Part shown: in pieces, positions 5,192 to 13,140 of the stretch | How positions within the stretch are numbered: the stretch's first letter is position 1 | Layout: every line of letters starts with the position of its first letter | Origin: Treponema sp. | GTDB lineage: Bacteria > Spirochaetota > Spirochaetia > Treponematales > Breznakiellaceae | Direction of reading: 5' to 3' | Assembly (NCBI GenBank): GCA_031284105.1 | Contig: JAITAN010000092.1 | Coordinates: 1 to 16,263, forward strand | DNA length: 16,263 nt | Position numbers and translations under genes: made by a program | The notes under the pieces: model-generated | Told to the model about the DNA's origin: nothing | The model's database searches: none | Seen by the model: only the letters and a program-made list of their open reading frames with translations

Positions 5192-6562
5192 CTATGCAGC
5201 CGTCAAATTCCTGACCCAGCGTTCCTTATTGAAGAAATGCCGCGCGACAAAGTATTTGGCTATGTCGGACGTTTTGAGGATTGCGAACATGGCTACCGGT
5301 CCGAGCGCGGTGAGAAAGGCAAGCAGAAAAGCGCCCGGCACGAATAACAGCGTATTGACCGAAACATCGGCGTACATACCCGTTGCGGCATCTCCGCCGG
5401 AACGTGAAATGGCAAACTGGGCGTTCAACAGACACCACAGGGGCATATATACCAGAATCACAAAAATAATGCCAAGACTTATGGAGCGGGCATGAGCGGT
5501 GAGGTTTGAAAACACGAGCGGTACGAGCAGTGCCGCCGCGCCCGCACCGATAACGGCGATGCCGATTCCCCCGATGACGGAGCCTGATTGTATCCACCGC
5601 GCCTTTACACGGGCTTCGTCGAGTTTTCCCGCGCCCAGAGCGCCGCCGACGACGACTGCGGATACGGTCCAAATCCCGCCGAAAAGCAGGTAGAAAATAT
5701 TGGCTATGGTGTTGCCCGCAGCCATACCCGCGACCGTCTCCGCGCCGCCCCGTCCATTATACAGGGCTATCATGATGGTTTCACTTGATATCCACGAAAT
5801 CTCGGACAGGAACATCATCATAGAACGGATAAAGATTTCACGGACAAGTTTTTTATTGATACGCAGAATAGTCGTCAAACCCGCGTAGAAATCCGGACGG
5901 CTTCGGTTGGCGTAGATCAGAAAGACCGCGGCTTCAATGAAACGCGCGAGTACCGTAGCGGCGGCCGCGCCCCGCACGCCAAGAGCGGGAGCGCCCATGT
6001 TGCCGTAGATGAGTAGCCAGTTGCCGGCCGTATTGACCATTGTCGCGGCCGCGGAGACGATGAGCGGAATCTTTGGCGTTCCGGTCTCGCGGAACGAACT
6101 GCCTATCGCCATGGAAAGCGCCATGGGGAAGATCGCAAACGAGGAAATCCGTAAGTAACTCACACCCGCAGCAACCAGCTCCGCTTTAGCCGCATTGCCC
6201 ATAATCATCATGCCGACCATTTTTTCGGGGATGCTCCAACAGAGGCAGAAGTAAAGCAACGCGGCGATCTGACCAAAAAGCGCCTTGAATCGGAATGAGT
6301 TTTTCATGCCTTCAAAGTTATGAGCGCCTTTGTACTGGGCAAGATAGATGCCGCCGGCGCCGCATATCACATTGATTATCACGATTGAGATGAAGGTGAG
6401 CTGATTGGAGATATTCACCGCAGCCATGCTGACATCTCCAAGACCCGAAACCATAAAATTGTCAATAAGGGAAACCATGCTCGTGATAAGCTGCTGAAAC
6501 ATAACCGGCAGAGCTATGCTTAGCGCTTCACGATAGAAAGACCAAGAACCAAACCGGCGCAC
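5192..6562 (-). CDS. MATE-family multidrug/cation antiporter
   Basis: The protein has 456 residues and about twelve hydrophobic segments. It has the pseudo-two-fold repeat of MatE domains: the first from about residue 15 (ALSIALPVMFQQLITSMVSL, then IDNFMVSGLGDVSMAAVNIS) and the second from about 240 (IRSMMMFLSEISWISSETIM). Such exporters move cationic or hydrophobic compounds out across the inner membrane in exchange for Na+ or H+; the substrate cannot be told from sequence. The start is a GTG at 6562 that overlaps the TAG of a short upstream ORF (TAGTG); a G-rich stretch just upstream may serve as ribosome binding site. The N-terminus aligns with the usual MATE start. No clear terminator is seen after 5192. 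Confidence 0.9.
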   Translation of the reverse strand: MRRFGSWSFYREALSIALPVMFQQLITSMVSLIDNFMVSGLGDVSMAAVNISNQLTFISIVIINVICGAGGIYLAQYKGAHNFEGMKNSFRFKALFGQIAALLYFCLCWSIPEKMVGMMIMGNAAKAELVAAGVSYLRISSFAIFPMALSMAIGSSFRETGTPKIPLIVSAAATMVNTAGNWLLIYGNMGAPALGVRGAAAATVLARFIEAAVFLIYANRSRPDFYAGLTTILRINKKLVREIFIRSMMMFLSEISWISSETIMIALYNGRGGAETVAGMAAGNTIANIFYLLFGGIWTVSAVVVGGALGAGKLDEARVKARWIQSGSVIGGIGIAVIGAGAAALLVPLVFSNLTAHARSISLGIIFVILVYMPLWCLLNAQFAISRSGGDAATGMYADVSVNTLLFVPGAFLLAFLTALGPVAMFAILKTSDIAKYFVARHFFNKERWVRNLTAA

Positions 6563-6762
6563 TAAACCCCCGCCGGACGAAGAAGCCCCTGTTCGCAGGT
6601 GTTTTCATCCACGCTCATCTCAATTACCGGCCGCGCTTCCGTGTTGCCGATGGTACATTCATTCGGGTATAATGCAGCGGATTTTATATATGTACGGTAT
6701 TTGGTAATCTTGTTCTTTTGACAAGCAAACTCGGCCTTGAGCAGTGTAGTATCGATTATCAT
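6562..6762 (-). CDS. Doubtful 66-residue ORF directly upstream of the MATE gene
   Basis: The ORF begins at ATG 6762 (MIIDTTLLKAEFACQKNKIT) and ends in a TAG sharing one base with the GTG of the MATE gene. There is no good ribosome binding site before 6762 and I recognise no family. The exact TAGTG overlap would fit a leader peptide coupled to the exporter gene, but it could equally be an untranslated leader. Confidence 0.25.
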   Translation of the reverse strand: MIIDTTLLKAEFACQKNKITKYRTYIKSAALYPNECTIGNTEARPVIEMSVDENTCEQGLLRPAGV

Positions 6763-6880
6763 ATTTTGTAATATAACGAAAAAAGAACGAGACGTCCAGT
6801 CTTATCCGCCGGCGTATGGAATAGGGCACATCGCTTCCCAGCTTCCTATTTTTTCGTTGGTATGCTAGTATGCTTTTATT

Positions 6881-7579
6881 ATGTCAATCACAGAAGCGAT
6901 AATTCGAGTGCGGGAACGTATGGAGAACGCCTGTGTACGCTCCGGCAGAAGCTGCGCGGAAGTTCGGCTATGCGCGGTGTCGAAATTTCACGGCGTGTCC
7001 GCTGTGGAAGAAGCGTACGATGCGGGACAGCGGCTTTTTGGGGAGAACAGAGTACAGGAAGCGTCCGATAAGTTCACCGGTTTTAAGACGGCGCGACCCG
7101 GGACGCACGTTCATTTAATAGGAAGTCTTCAGCGCAATAAGGCAAAAGCCGCGGTTAGGCTATTCGACTGTATTCAATCCATCGATCGAGATGCATTGAT
7201 TGACGAGTTGGGTAAACTGATGCAGGAACGCAACGGTTCTCCGGCATTAGCGGTCTTGCTTGAAATGCATACGGCTGAGAATTCCAAGTCCGGTTTTCCT
7301 GATACAGACGCCCTGTGCCGCGCCGCGGAAAAAGTTCTTTCCTATCCGGCGATTAGGCTTTCAGGGCTTATGACCATGGCGCCCTTTACGGATGATGAAA
7401 AAGCTATCCGCCGGGCGTTCAAAACCGTTGTCTCGGCAAGAACTATGTTGGAAGCACGTTTTCCGGGTCATTGGGAGTGCCTTTCCATGGGAATGTCGAA
7501 TGATTTTGAGATCGCCATAGAAGAAGGCGCAACGTTGATTCGTATCGGAACGGCGATCTTTGGATCACGCGCCGCGTAA
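6881..7579 (+). CDS. YggS/PLPBP-family pyridoxal 5'-phosphate homeostasis protein
   Basis: The protein has 232 residues and is cytosolic, with the single-domain TIM-barrel layout of the family (like the alanine racemase N-domain). The PLP-binding lysine is K35 in LCAVSKFHG. Other family marks are GENRVQEASDK, HLIGSLQRNK, SIDRD, SGLMTMAPF, and SMGMSNDFEIAIEEGATLIR followed by IGTAIFG, the last forming the phosphate-binding site. The family buffers free PLP and influences amino-acid and keto-acid pools; no enzymatic activity is firmly known. It stands alone on the plus strand, divergent from the MATE gene, with a TATGCT hexamer about 20 nt before the ATG. No ribosome binding site of note is visible and no terminator is obvious after the stop. 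Confidence 0.95.
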   Translation: MSITEAIIRVRERMENACVRSGRSCAEVRLCAVSKFHGVSAVEEAYDAGQRLFGENRVQEASDKFTGFKTARPGTHVHLIGSLQRNKAKAAVRLFDCIQSIDRDALIDELGKLMQERNGSPALAVLLEMHTAENSKSGFPDTDALCRAAEKVLSYPAIRLSGLMTMAPFTDDEKAIRRAFKTVVSARTMLEARFPGHWECLSMGMSNDFEIAIEEGATLIRIGTAIFGSRAA

Positions 7580-7635
7580 GCATGGGCGATATCCGCGGCC
7601 GGCTCGTATCTTTTCGCTTTGAACAAGATTATCCT

Positions 7636-7900
7636 CATTCAAAACTCCAATAATTCATCTCTGAACAGAATTATCGCCGCTCATAACCTCCGGTAATTCA
7701 TCTCATTGCTAGAGAGGCATGGCTAATCTTGTTATGTACCCCTAACTATACCGTTATGCCGGCATAATTAAGCCGGTTAGATCGTATAACTAATAATTGT
7801 AAAAGAAGCATAGATAAAATTGTTATGTACCCCTAACTAATGCCGTTACACAGACATGACTAATCCTGTTAGGTGCTCATAACTAACCCTTTTGTGTACC
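7636..7900. repeat. Degenerate tandem array, period about 46 bp, with GTTA-N7/8-TAAC palindromes
   Basis: Units begin with CAT at 7636, 7682, 7718, 7763, 7809 and 7855, giving spacings of 46, 36, 45, 46 and 46. The first two share TAATTCATCTC. The last four each carry an inverted repeat: GTTATGTACCCCTAAC (7731, 7822), GTTAGATCGTATAAC (7776), GTTAGGTGCTCATAAC (7869). TTGTTATGTACCCCTAACTA is exact at 7729 and 7820. There is no coding frame across the array. Units are too diverged to be CRISPR repeats and are not separated by unique spacers of constant length. Confidence 0.7.
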
Positions 7901-8560
7901 TCTTCTCTATTCCCCTATATCCGGCACCGGCATTCACAAACTCGCCATCTTCCCGTATCAATGCGGCGGCGCATCCGCTCTGCCGCTTATATTCGCCGCC
8001 GTCATACTTACGCCGTGCACCATCCCGCCGTATGCGTCTACCCCGATATGCGCCTTCATCCCGAAATGCCGTTCCTTCCTTTTCCGGCGCGGATGCATCT
8101 CCGTGCCGTTCTTCGTTGATGCGGGGCTTCTATGACGGCTGCGTCTACTGTGATCCCTCCCCTCGGCAGCTTCCCCTGTTTTTCCAACACGTTGTGTACC
8201 GTTTCAACGAGTTTTTCTGTAACCCGTGCCGTTCAAGTACATGACGGAAGCCAAGCAGGGGTGCCGCATCGGGAGAGCCTTCCTCGCCAAAACCAAGCCT
8301 ATGACCTCCCTCGGTGTAACTACCGTTGATTTGTTCTTCCGCTCCCTCATCTGCCAAGTTGAACCATATCCGGATCAGATGCATCCTCATCATGGTTTGT
8401 ATCCCTTTGGGCGGCCTACCGCATTTCCCTTTAAAATAATACGGGCGTATGTCCTCTTCCGGTCTTTTTCACGGTACAAGCCGCTCCATAGTATCCAAAA
8501 ATACGTCTCACCGGTTTATGCGTTTGCGTATCCATACCTGTTTGTTGCTTTTCCAGACTT
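7888..8560 (-). pseudogene. Decayed IS5-family transposase, C-terminus missing
   Basis: On the minus strand the remains of an IS5-type DDE transposase can be followed through several frames. The N-terminal part (8530-8290) reads DVFLDTMERLVP-stop-KRPEED and then CGRPPKGIQTMMRMHLIRIW. FRHVLERHGLQK follows near 8250. After a frameshift come LVETVHNVLEKQGKL and RGGITVDAAVIEAP, with the first catalytic Asp. After another comes EMHPRRKRKERHFGMKAHIG, followed by VDAYGGMVHGVSMTAANISG, with the second Asp. A third frameshift leads to EFVNAGAGYRGIEKRYTKG. The sequence then stops at the 46-bp repeat array; the C-terminal third with the catalytic Glu is absent. At least two stops and three frameshifts make it non-functional. 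No terminal inverted repeats were found. Confidence 0.85.
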
Positions 8561-8725
8561 TCTACTCTACTCCTTCCTTTTCGATTTTATCAGCGCTTCC
8601 CTTGCGGGAATCCCGCCATATCAAGGGTCCGGTATAGGCTATATCAAAGGTCTGACCGAAGCCGTGACCTGCGAAGAGGGGTATTTCTTTGGGGATAATT
8701 GCGAAAGAAAACGTATAAAAAAGCT

Positions 8726-9016
8726 TTAAGAAAACAACGTATCAAAGGCCGCGCGCGCGGCCTTTTCCGCGTTCACGGCTTTTTCTTCCCCGGATGTTGG
8801 CGAGCGAAATTTCGGATCAAGTCTGAACCAATCGCAGAAATTTGCTTTTTCCTTATCGGACACACGTTCCGCGGCGCTTTCCGCACATTCATTGCTTTTA
8901 GGCAGAAACAGAGCGCAATGCTTGCATACGCGAAGGTCTTTCTCGCATTCCGGGCATCTGAACGAGCGTCCGATGGGTTCGGCGTCCGTAACGGGTGAAC
9001 CGCAGTACCAGCACAT
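8726..9016 (-). CDS. Small cysteine-rich zinc-ribbon protein
   Basis: The ATG at 9016 follows AGGAGG by 4 nt. The 96-residue product has paired cysteines at 2/5 (MCWYCG), 21/24 (CPEC) and 31/34 (CKHC), plus C44 and C61 in NECAESAAERVSDKEKANFC followed by DWF. This arrangement, two treble-clef or ribbon-like zinc sites followed by a conserved DK-x-(K/R)-ANFC-D-(W/F/Y)-F box, is a widespread uncharacterised bacterial family that I recognise by pattern only. The tail after residue 65 is charged and variable. It begins 8 nt after the permease stop and is probably cotranscribed with the TRAP operon, though a role in transport is not implied by its sequence. Confidence 0.8.
   Translation of the reverse strand: MCWYCGSPVTDAEPIGRSFRCPECEKDLRVCKHCALFLPKSNECAESAAERVSDKEKANFCDWFRLDPKFRSPTSGEEKAVNAEKAARAAFDTLFS
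8744..8765. other. 22-bp perfect GC-rich palindrome inside the 3' end of the zinc-ribbon gene
   Basis: The palindrome has AAAGGCC/GGCCTTT arms around an alternating GC core. It lies 16 bases before the stop codon of the 8726-9016 gene and encodes its KAARAA stretch. Downstream of the stop the minus strand reads AAAGCTTTTTTATA. The hairpin could take part in transcription termination of the TRAP operon, but the T-run is more than 20 bases from the stem, so it is not a standard terminator. Confidence 0.4.
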
Positions 9017-9024
9017 ATACCCTC

Positions 9025-10956
9025 CTAGTTAAATAAAGACGGTAGGAAAGTCGAGAACCACGGCACATAGGTAACGAGCAGCACCACGGCAAACCTGATG
9101 CTTAAAAATGGCAGTACATACCGGCAGATCGATGTAAACGGTTTATTGAAACGGTACGACGCGAGGAAAAGGTTCATGCCGACAGGAGGAGTGAGGAAAC
9201 CGACTTCAAGATTTGTGATGAATATAATACCCAAATGCACCGGATCTATGCCGAACGCCGCACCCAGCGGAGCAATCAGCGGCAGTACGATGAGTATGGC
9301 GGAGAAAATATCCATGAGACAGCCGACCGCAAGCAGAGCAAGGTTCAGCAACAGCAGGAAAACATATTTTGAATGGATCGTTTGTTGCAGCCAACGCGCG
9401 AAATTTTCAGGCGCCTGAGTATCCACGATATAGTAGGACAGGGCCTGAGCAATAGCCAGAATAGAAAGAACTCCACCGATAATGGGAAACGCCTTTCGAA
9501 ACACTTTTATGCAATCCCGTATCGTAATGTCGCGGTGGATGAATACCTCTACGATAAACACGTAGACCACGGCCACGGAACTGATCTCAAGCAAGGTTAG
9601 CACGCCTGAAAAATAACCGATAATCAGGATAAAAGGAAGCAAAATTTCAAACAGTGCATCTTTAATTGATAATGCCGCATTTTTCAGGTTAAACTTCTCA
9701 ACCGGTATTTTGATTTTTATGGAAGCGACGATACCGAAAATAATCATGGCGACAACAAGAATAATACCCGGAAAAATGCCGCCGAGAAATACATGGATAA
9801 TATTGGTTTGAACCGCGGTTCCCACGAGGATCATCGGTATACTGGGAGGGAAAAGCAGTCCGATACTGCCTGCGGATGTTAGCAGTCCGATAGAGAATTT
9901 TTCGTCATAATGTACATTATTCAGTATAACCAAAAGGATTCCGCCCAAAGCCAGAATAGTAACCCCGGAAGCGCCGGTAAACGTGGTAAAAAACGCGCAG
10001 ATAACCACAGTCGCTATGATCATACCGCCCGGAAGCCAACTGAACAGCGTTTTGAATGTCGCAACTAATCTATTTCCGGCTTTACTTTCGGAAAGGAAAA
10101 ATCCGGTGAGGGTAAAAAGCGGTATGGCGATAAAGTTATCATTGGTAAGCGTCGCATATATCTGATTGGCAACCAAATCCATTTCGCCGCCTGACGCTTC
10201 TATAAGAATGAGAGCCAAGCCGCCGATGACGATAAAAAGCGGCGTACCGGTAAAAGCCGATACAAACAGGAGAATGATCACCGGTACCTTTAATACCGCG
10301 GCAATGGCGGAACACGCATCGGTTACGGCGTAAACGCTTTCCGGCGCGTCAAACCCCCATAAAAATTTTGCGATAACCGGAAACGCTGCGAGGAGTCCAA
10401 GAAAAAATGCGGCTACGGGAAACAGTTTCCCCGCGCCTTTAACCGGCGTTTGCAACGCAAAACGCACGGCCATAACCGCGTAGCCCAGCGGAATAACCGA
10501 AGCGAATACCGTATCCGGTATAAACCCGATCAAGGCGCCGTCAAGCCATATCCTGATAAATGCAAATGAACTCAATACGATTACCGTCAGCACTACGATT
10601 GATAAACAGTTATTAAAGATCGCTATGCGCTGTTTAACCGTACCGCTTGAAAAATTCTGCACGATGGAGATTGACAGATGGGACTCGTCTTTGGTTGTAA
10701 GCATACCTGCAAAGAGTCCTGTTACCAAAAGCAGATGGGTAAGAATTTCCGTTCCGCTCATCTGTAAAAACAACTCGAATAACCGGGTAATCCATGCCGG
10801 TCCATTGGTAATGTGGGCAAAATATGTACCGGCAAGAATACCCAATATGGGAAATAATCCCAAACATATCACAGCCGCATAGCAACATGCCTGTTCAATG
10901 ATACGCAACGTATCCCATACCGTCTTTTTCTCTTGCAAATCGTTCTCCTTAAACAT
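9025..10956 (-). CDS. TRAP transporter fused permease, DctQ-DctM (TatQM-like)
   Basis: The protein has 643 residues in two parts. Residues 1-190 are the small four-helix DctQ-type subunit (ACCYAAVICLGLFPILGILA, SIVVLTVIVLSSFAFIRIWL). Residues about 210-640 form the large DctM-type ion-coupled permease, with the family stretches FIAIPLFTLTGFFLSESKAG, FFTTFTGASGVTILALGGIL, SAGSIGLLFPPSIPMILVGT and FITNLEVGFLTPPVGMNLFL. Such permeases import organic acids or similar ligands delivered by a periplasmic binding protein, using Na+ or H+. A fused Q-M subunit in this gene order matches Tp0958 of Treponema pallidum. The start at ATG 10956 is 4 nt after the TatP stop but has no clear ribosome binding site; AAGGAG inside the first codons, 6 nt before a TTG at 10938, could make that the real start. 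Confidence 0.92.
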   Translation of the reverse strand: MFKENDLQEKKTVWDTLRIIEQACCYAAVICLGLFPILGILAGTYFAHITNGPAWITRLFELFLQMSGTEILTHLLLVTGLFAGMLTTKDESHLSISIVQNFSSGTVKQRIAIFNNCLSIVVLTVIVLSSFAFIRIWLDGALIGFIPDTVFASVIPLGYAVMAVRFALQTPVKGAGKLFPVAAFFLGLLAAFPVIAKFLWGFDAPESVYAVTDACSAIAAVLKVPVIILLFVSAFTGTPLFIVIGGLALILIEASGGEMDLVANQIYATLTNDNFIAIPLFTLTGFFLSESKAGNRLVATFKTLFSWLPGGMIIATVVICAFFTTFTGASGVTILALGGILLVILNNVHYDEKFSIGLLTSAGSIGLLFPPSIPMILVGTAVQTNIIHVFLGGIFPGIILVVAMIIFGIVASIKIKIPVEKFNLKNAALSIKDALFEILLPFILIIGYFSGVLTLLEISSVAVVYVFIVEVFIHRDITIRDCIKVFRKAFPIIGGVLSILAIAQALSYYIVDTQAPENFARWLQQTIHSKYVFLLLLNLALLAVGCLMDIFSAILIVLPLIAPLGAAFGIDPVHLGIIFITNLEVGFLTPPVGMNLFLASYRFNKPFTSICRYVLPFLSIRFAVVLLVTYVPWFSTFLPSLFN

Positions 10957-10960
10957 CGGC

Positions 10961-11983
10961 TTACTTACGGTATTGTTGCAGCAGAATGTTTATTTTATTA
11001 TAAAGTGAGCGATTAAACACTTTGTCGTTCGCCAAAGCGGAAATCTTACTTCCTACCTCGTTGTACCATACTTGTTCCTCTGCGCGGGTAAGGGTGATGA
11101 TATTCAACCCATTTCTACTCATAACCTGAACGGCTTCATTCTCCAGTTTGGTAATCGCCCCGCCGATTTCCCGTTCGATTTCTTTGATGATTGCAAGGAG
11201 TTTTGGCTTATACTGATCATCGATCTTCCGCCATGTTTGCTGGTTGATTACGATGCCTCCCATGATGGGAGCTATGTTGAGATTCATCATGTTTTTCGCA
11301 ACGCCGAAAATCTGCATGGGAGCCGCATACGTCGGGGTCTGGTATACCGCATCTGTCTTTCCGCTGGTAAGCGATATCAGCACGCCGTTATAGTCAGTCT
11401 GCTGCATTTGGAATCCCATGGATTTAAAAGCCGTGTTCATTATGGGGATCTCAACCGATGAGACAATCTGGGATTTAAGATCCGAGGGAACGCGTACAGG
11501 ATTCCTCGAAAATACTTTGAGCCAACCGGATTTCGCCCAGGCAAGCATGAAGTATTGCCTGTTGATTTTTTCTTCAAGTTCGCTTTTCACCGCGTTGATC
11601 ACATAGTCCAATTCGCCGTCGTTACGGATAAAAAACGGAGCGCTCAAGGTCAGCACTTCCGGCGCAATAAGACTTAACCCTACGGACGTAAACACCGCCG
11701 CCTGAATCGTATTTCCCTTGAGTTTACGCAGCAAGTCTTTTTCAAGAGACCCAAGCTGTCCGCCATGATACACGGAAACCACCACTTGTCCATTAGTCGC
11801 ATTGTACCATTCTTTAGCCAGCCGGTCCAAGGCTCGACTCCAATCGGTGTTGTCAGGTACAATGGAGGCAAGTTTTATTTCAACGGCCGCGCCTCTTCTT
11901 TGGGCAAAGAGCGATACGGGCAGCATCATGGTCATCGCAATCGTACACGTCATAATTAAAAAATTTAAAAAAAGCTTTTTCAT
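10961..11983 (-). CDS. TRAP transporter periplasmic binding protein, DctP family (TatP-like)
   Basis: The ATG at 11983 follows AAGGAG at 7 nt; the TTG at 11986 is less likely. The product is about 340 residues. A signal peptide of about 26-28 residues (KKLFLNFLIMTCTIAMTMML, ending near SLFAQ) sends it to the periplasm. The mature part shows DctP features: IKLASIVPDNTDWSRALDRL, YHGGQLGSLEKDLLRKLKGN, a hinge region with FFIRNDGELDYVI, and the C-terminal long helix region with REIGGAITKLENEAVQVMSR. It should bind the ligand and deliver it to the fused permease. In T. pallidum the equivalent protein (Tp0957) pairs with the TPR protein TatT; the ligand there is not settled, with hydrophobic molecules suggested. 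It is 4 nt upstream of the permease gene. Confidence 0.92.
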   Translation of the reverse strand: MKKLFLNFLIMTCTIAMTMMLPVSLFAQRRGAAVEIKLASIVPDNTDWSRALDRLAKEWYNATNGQVVVSVYHGGQLGSLEKDLLRKLKGNTIQAAVFTSVGLSLIAPEVLTLSAPFFIRNDGELDYVINAVKSELEEKINRQYFMLAWAKSGWLKVFSRNPVRVPSDLKSQIVSSVEIPIMNTAFKSMGFQMQQTDYNGVLISLTSGKTDAVYQTPTYAAPMQIFGVAKNMMNLNIAPIMGGIVINQQTWRKIDDQYKPKLLAIIKEIEREIGGAITKLENEAVQVMSRNGLNIITLTRAEEQVWYNEVGSKISALANDKVFNRSLYNKINILLQQYRK

Positions 11984-12038
11984 CAATTTTCTCCTTGAAA
12001 TATGAAATGGTTTTTATTTTTTACTCATTTTTTATTCG

Positions 12039-13007
12039 CTATAATTCGCTATAGTCTATTTCTTCGTCCCAATCATCCCACAGGCCATCTTCATCAAGCC
12101 ATTCTTCATCATCAACCCATGCATCATCGCCGAATCCAATGAAGTAATTCTCTATGTTGTCAAGCAGATACTGCGCCTTCTTCTGATTGATGGTGTTCAC
12201 CAGCCTGTTATCCTTATCTTTATTCGGATCAATGGCGAGCGCCTTTTCAAGATTCTCCTTAAAGCCTTCGTAATCCTGATTCGGCCTGGCAACGGTTTGG
12301 GCGTACGAAACGTAGGGACCCGCGAGAAGCCCGCCGGATTTTTCTACAGCGCGCTTAAAATGCTCATCTATCATGCTTTTATCGCCGGCAATACCTTCGG
12401 GAAGCGAGGCATAAAACAAAACATAGAAATCGTCAATCGCGCCGCGGTTGAAATCCGGATCGAGTTCATACGCCCGGTCTATCATAACTTTAAGGGCTTT
12501 TATTTTCATTCCCAGATCAAAGTCCATGGGATTCAGCGAGTAGGCGCACAGGGAACCGGCTGTACTCCAATAGAGGTATGCCGTATCTTCTTTTACGGTA
12601 CGCGCCATAACGCGCCGCATTTCGTCAGCATCACCCGAATCATAGGCTTCGGCAAAGCCCGGATATTTTTTTTCAAGCCCCGCATCGAGAATCTCAACGC
12701 CCCGCAGGTAATAGGTTCGCGCCTTAGTTTTTTCGGCTTCTTTCCTGTCGAATTCATAAGACGGAAGCATTTCCGCGGGACCCTGTACAAACACATTCGC
12801 GTATATCACGTACAGCGAACCTGTTTCCAGAATCAGCGCCTGATCATCGGGATTCGTTTTTAGTTTCCGTTCGTTTTTTTCCAGTATTCCCGGTATCTGC
12901 CTGCCTATGAATTCGGGATTCGATGAGCGCATCGCCAAAGTAGTTATCGAACATGACGTTATAAGCAACGAGACGCCCATTATACATAACAGAGATTTTT
13001 CTTTCAT
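12039..13007 (-). CDS. TatT-family TPR lipoprotein of the TRAP transporter
   Basis: The protein has 322 residues. The N-terminus MKEKSLLCIMGVSLLITSC is a lipoprotein signal with lipobox ITSC and lipidation expected at C19. The mature part is all-helical with TPR-like repeats (LKTNPDDQALILETGSLYVI, LKVMIDRAYELDPDFNRGAI, YEGFKENLEKALAIDPNKDK), as in Tp0956 of T. pallidum, whose TatT forms a trimer with ligand-sized pores and docks TatP. The last 30 residues are strikingly acidic (about DDAWVDDEEWLDEDGLWDDW), outside the TPR fold. It is first in the operon, 55 nt before tatP. There is no ribosome binding site before the ATG at 13007, and the promoter at 13017-13044 would start the message only a few bases upstream. 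Confidence 0.9.
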   Translation of the reverse strand: MKEKSLLCIMGVSLLITSCSITTLAMRSSNPEFIGRQIPGILEKNERKLKTNPDDQALILETGSLYVIYANVFVQGPAEMLPSYEFDRKEAEKTKARTYYLRGVEILDAGLEKKYPGFAEAYDSGDADEMRRVMARTVKEDTAYLYWSTAGSLCAYSLNPMDFDLGMKIKALKVMIDRAYELDPDFNRGAIDDFYVLFYASLPEGIAGDKSMIDEHFKRAVEKSGGLLAGPYVSYAQTVARPNQDYEGFKENLEKALAIDPNKDKDNRLVNTINQKKAQYLLDNIENYFIGFGDDAWVDDEEWLDEDGLWDDWDEEIDYSEL

Positions 13008-13016
13008 AATTGTGAA

Positions 13017-13044
13017 AGTATACCCTATTTTATAAATAATTCAA
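13017..13044 (-). promoter_or_regulatory. Promoter of the TRAP (tatT-tatP-tatQM) operon
   Basis: The minus strand reads TTGAAT (13044-13039), 16 bases, then TATACT (13022-13017). Only nine bases separate the -10 hexamer from the ATG at 13007, so transcription should start about 2-4 nt upstream of the start codon. Confidence 0.55.
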
Positions 13045-13105
13045 GAGGGATAGGTTTTCAATCAACCTGTATTACGCCATCAAAACCACAGTACCGCGCA
13101 TCTAC

Positions 13106-13134
13106 TGGACTTTTTGTTTCTATATATATAAAAT
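13106..13134 (+). promoter_or_regulatory. Promoter of pncA
   Basis: TGGACT (13106-13111), 17 bases, then TAAAAT (13129-13134) within the AT tract TATATATATAAAAT. Six bases separate the -10 from the ATG at 13141, and no ribosome binding site is visible, again suggesting a leaderless or nearly leaderless message. Confidence 0.45.
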
Positions 13135-13140
13135 AGCGGT

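Noticed and set aside
7636..7900. CRISPR array
   Set aside because: Repeats are diverged throughout, with no constant repeat plus unique spacer pattern and no cas genes.
8226..8729. A 167-residue plus-strand frame
   Set aside because: It is antisense to clear transposase remnants (GRPPKG, MRMHLIRIWFN, FRHVLERHGLQ) on the minus strand and has no recognisable features.
12297..12863. A 188-residue plus-strand frame inside the tatT region
   Set aside because: It is the shadow of the TatT lipoprotein gene, which has a lipobox, TPR pattern and operon context.
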